NCBI RefSeq assembly: GCF_001456025.1
Contig: NZ_LMTZ01000135.1
Location: 1 to 54,370, forward strand
Reading direction: 5' to 3'
Source of the DNA: Mastigocoleus testarum BC008
Lineage (GTDB): Bacteria > Cyanobacteriota > Cyanobacteriia > Cyanobacteriales > Nostocaceae
Length of the DNA: 54,370 nt
Each line of letters starts with the position of its first letter. Positions within the stretch are counted from its first letter, which is position 1. Positions 52,811-54,370 of this stretch are shown in pieces. The position numbers and the translations under genes were made by a program. Under the pieces are notes generated by a model. That model ran no database searches. It was not told where the DNA came from and saw nothing but the letters and a program-made list of their open reading frames with translations.

Positions 52811-53845
52811 ATGCCTTTTGACTCTGATTTTCTTCACAAATTACGTATTTCCGAAGAGCGTTTATTACATTTGTTAAATAACTTCACCCAAGCAAAAATT
52901 CTCATCATGGGAGATTTAACCTTGGATGAATACCTCATTGGTAAAGTAGAAGATATTTCTTCTGAAGCCCCAATATTAATTCTCCGTCACAAAGAAACAT
53001 CCAGAACCCCAGGAAATGCTGGAAATATAGCATATAAACTGGCTCATTTGGGCGCGCAAGTTAAAGCTGTAGGCTTAATAGGAAAGGATGACGAAGGAAA
53101 AGCGTTACGTAATTTATTAAAAACCGAAAATATTAATATTGATGGTATTTTCTGCGATCCAAGTAGAGTTACAGTTACCAGAACAAGGATTTTAAGTTAT
53201 TCTCAACCATCTTTTAAGCAGCAAATAGTTGCAATTGATCGCAAATCAGATGAATTTCCTCAACCAGACGCGCAATTAGAATTAGCAGAATATATCAAAC
53301 AACAAATAGCATCAGTGGATGTAATTGTTTGCTGCGATCGCGGAGATGGAACTATGACTAAACCAGTAATTTCCGCTGCAGTTTCTGCTCCTCAAACAAT
53401 TGTTAATACCCAAAAGCATTTGGAAAGATATCGCGGTGCAAGGGCATTTGTTTTGAATTTAAGAGAAGCGGAGAAATCAGTAGGATATACTATCAACAAT
53501 GAAAAGAAATTAACTGAAGCCGGCAAAGATTTATTTGCATTAACCCAAGGACAACATATTTTAATTACAGGTACTGCAAATGGAATGGTTTTGTTGGAAC
53601 GTAATGGCAGTAAACATCACATACCTAGTTTCAATCAGAACAAAGTACTATATATTACAGACATTCAAGATACTTTAACAACTTTATTTTCTTTAGGCTT
53701 AGCAACTGGTGCGTCTAGTTGGGAGGCTGCAATACTAGCAAGTTTATCAACTGGTGTTATGATGCGACAGTTGGGAACAAAACATGTAAGCAATACAGAG
53801 ATGAAAGTAGAACTAGAAAAAATTTTGCAGGAGAAGAATCATTAA
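52811..53845 (+). CDS. PfkB/RfaE1-like sugar kinase, divergent (GAG of GAGD lost)
   Basis: 344 aa. Resembles the heptose-7-phosphate kinase domain (RfaE1/HldE) of the PfkB family: GDLTLDEYLIGKVEDISSEA, RTPGNAGNIAYKLAHLGAQV, GLIGKDDEGKAL and RYRGARAFVLNLREAE. In the catalytic loop the family has D-x-x-G-A-G-D-T. Here residues 284-288 read D-I-Q-D-T, keeping the catalytic Asp (D287) but replacing the GAG anion hole by DIQ. The SDYxKG motif is CCDRGDG. The kinase may be inactive or act on an unusual substrate; a sensory or regulatory role is possible. Single gene. Confidence 0.82.
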   Translation: MPFDSDFLHKLRISEERLLHLLNNFTQAKILIMGDLTLDEYLIGKVEDISSEAPILILRHKETSRTPGNAGNIAYKLAHLGAQVKAVGLIGKDDEGKALRNLLKTENINIDGIFCDPSRVTVTRTRILSYSQPSFKQQIVAIDRKSDEFPQPDAQLELAEYIKQQIASVDVIVCCDRGDGTMTKPVISAAVSAPQTIVNTQKHLERYRGARAFVLNLREAEKSVGYTINNEKKLTEAGKDLFALTQGQHILITGTANGMVLLERNGSKHHIPSFNQNKVLYITDIQDTLTTLFSLGLATGASSWEAAILASLSTGVMMRQLGTKHVSNTEMKVELEKILQEKNH

Positions 53846-54175
53846 AGGTAAAACTTTTAGGTTATAAATTGCTAATTGCATCGATCTGTATCAATTAATA
53901 GGTTGAGTTTTTTATTAATCGCTATATCCTGTAGAAGTAATGAGTAATGAGTAATGAGTAACAAGTAATAAGTAGTGAGTAATGTTAGCGCCTAGCGCAA
54001 GCGTACCGTAAGGTATTGCGGGGTGCGTTAGCATTCGCCGCTCGCGGCGCGGTCTAGCGGGACACGTAAGTGTACACAGCGCACAGTAATGAGTAATGAG
54101 TAAAAGGATTATTAGGTAATAACCGCCGTCTTTTCAATAGGGTTATATGGGAACTAATTAAGCGGACTTTTAACC
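53846..54175. repeat. AGTAATG heptamer arrays flanking a GC-rich interspersed repeat
   Basis: Left array about 53936-53984 (gtaatga units, with variants gtaacaa and gtagtga), then a GC-rich block 53985-54083 (gttagcgcctagcgcaagcg, then gccgctcgcggcgcgg), then more gtaatga units (54084-54103). The block's gcgcaagcgtaccgtaagg segment recurs in changed form at 29411-29434. It looks like an insertion into a heptamer array. No gene. Confidence 0.6.
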
Positions 54176-54271
54176 GTGCAGTGGTACCCTAATTATCGTG
54201 AATGGTGGGAACCTCTACTTTCCCCAGAATATCAGTATTATTATCAGAGGAATTACAAAACTGAAAATTAG
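54176..54271 (+). CDS. Possible aromatic-rich micro-ORF, 31 codons
   Basis: GTG start, TAG stop. The peptide begins MQWYPNYREWWEPLLSPEYQ and continues YYYQRNYKTEN: 7 Tyr and 3 Trp among 31 residues. That composition is unusual for random AT-rich DNA and the frame has an in-frame stop just upstream. It may be a small protein or the tail of a broken gene. No ribosome binding site better than agcgga is visible. Function unknown. Confidence 0.3.
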   Translation: MQWYPNYREWWEPLLSPEYQYYYQRNYKTEN

Positions 54272-54280
54272 TTGTTTATG

Positions 54281-54370
54281 ATTGGTAATTGGTAATTGGT
54301 AATTGGTAATTGGTAATTGGTAATTGGTAATTGGTAATTGGTAATTGGTAATTGGTAATTGGTAATTGGT
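54281..54370. repeat. TTGGTAA heptamer tandem array, running off the window
   Basis: Perfect 7-bp repeats (attggta units) fill 54281-54370, about 12.9 copies, up to the window edge, so the real length is unknown. Short heptamer arrays are common in filamentous cyanobacteria; copies usually vary in number between strains. Confidence 0.95.

Noticed and set aside
54281..54370. CRISPR array
   Set aside because: The repeats are direct 7-bp units with no spacers, so this is a simple heptamer array; no cas gene is near.
1..54370. tRNA or rRNA genes
   Set aside because: I looked for T-loop-like ggttcgaatcc patterns and rRNA blocks and saw none. A covariance search was not possible here.

Overview
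This window is cyanobacterial DNA, most likely from a filamentous, heterocyst-type lineage (Nostocales, perhaps Calothrix- or Rivularia-like; the genus is a guess). The signs are AT-rich sequence, many HIP1 octamers (GCGATCGC), long gene-poor gaps holding interspersed GC-rich palindromic repeats and heptamer repeats, and the gene content: CYP110-like P450, lrtA-type hibernation factor, a ParA/McdB-like pair, and very large CheB-CheR hybrid kinases.

Layout. 1-228 is the start of an IS1634-type transposase running off the left edge. 549-5243 carries an MDR dehydrogenase, lipB, hpf/lrtA and small unknown genes. 5454-8161 is a cbiMNQO cobalt-uptake operon on the minus strand. It is preceded by a cobalamin riboswitch (8619-8808) whose 3' half contains an AT-rich array of about six 14-15 nt repeats. 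9198-13498 holds an unknown coiled-coil membrane protein, a CapA-like protein and a methyltransferase/SGNH-hydrolase pair. 13852-25817 is a signalling block: two tandem CheB-CheR-PAS-histidine kinase-receiver giants, then a receiver-histidine kinase. 26045-35269 is mixed: P450, a McdA/McdB-like pair, class IV aminotransferase, YbjN protein, TrmO, BtuF-like lipoprotein and PrmA.

35379-51534 is a polysaccharide region. It starts with a UDP-glucuronate 4-epimerase and a 1.8-kb AT-rich gene-free gap. Then come a FlaA1/WbpM-type dehydratase, Wzx, a Wzy-like polymerase, GT4, a methyltransferase, a phosphoglycosyl transferase, WbqC, a PIG-L deacetylase, a DegT aminotransferase and a Wzc-like chain-length protein. 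Dehydratase, aminotransferase, phosphoglycosyl transferase and GT4 together suggest a 4-amino-4,6-dideoxy-hexose (bacillosamine-like) repeat unit made on a lipid carrier, flipped by Wzx and polymerised by a Wzy-type enzyme. The Wzc-like protein lacks a Tyr-rich tail and has an altered Walker A' motif. The window ends with a MerR/GyrI-type regulator, a divergent RfaE1-like sugar kinase lacking the GAG of the GAGD motif, and repeat-rich DNA ending in a TTGGTAA heptamer array.

Best leads: the repeat-expanded cobalamin riboswitch, the McdAB-like pair, the tandem CheB-CheR kinases, the degenerate PfkB/RfaE1-like kinase, the altered Wzc, in-frame 15-bp repeats in two genes, two MITE-like elements, and a 31-codon aromatic-rich micro-ORF near the right edge. 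No tRNA, rRNA or CRISPR array was seen.
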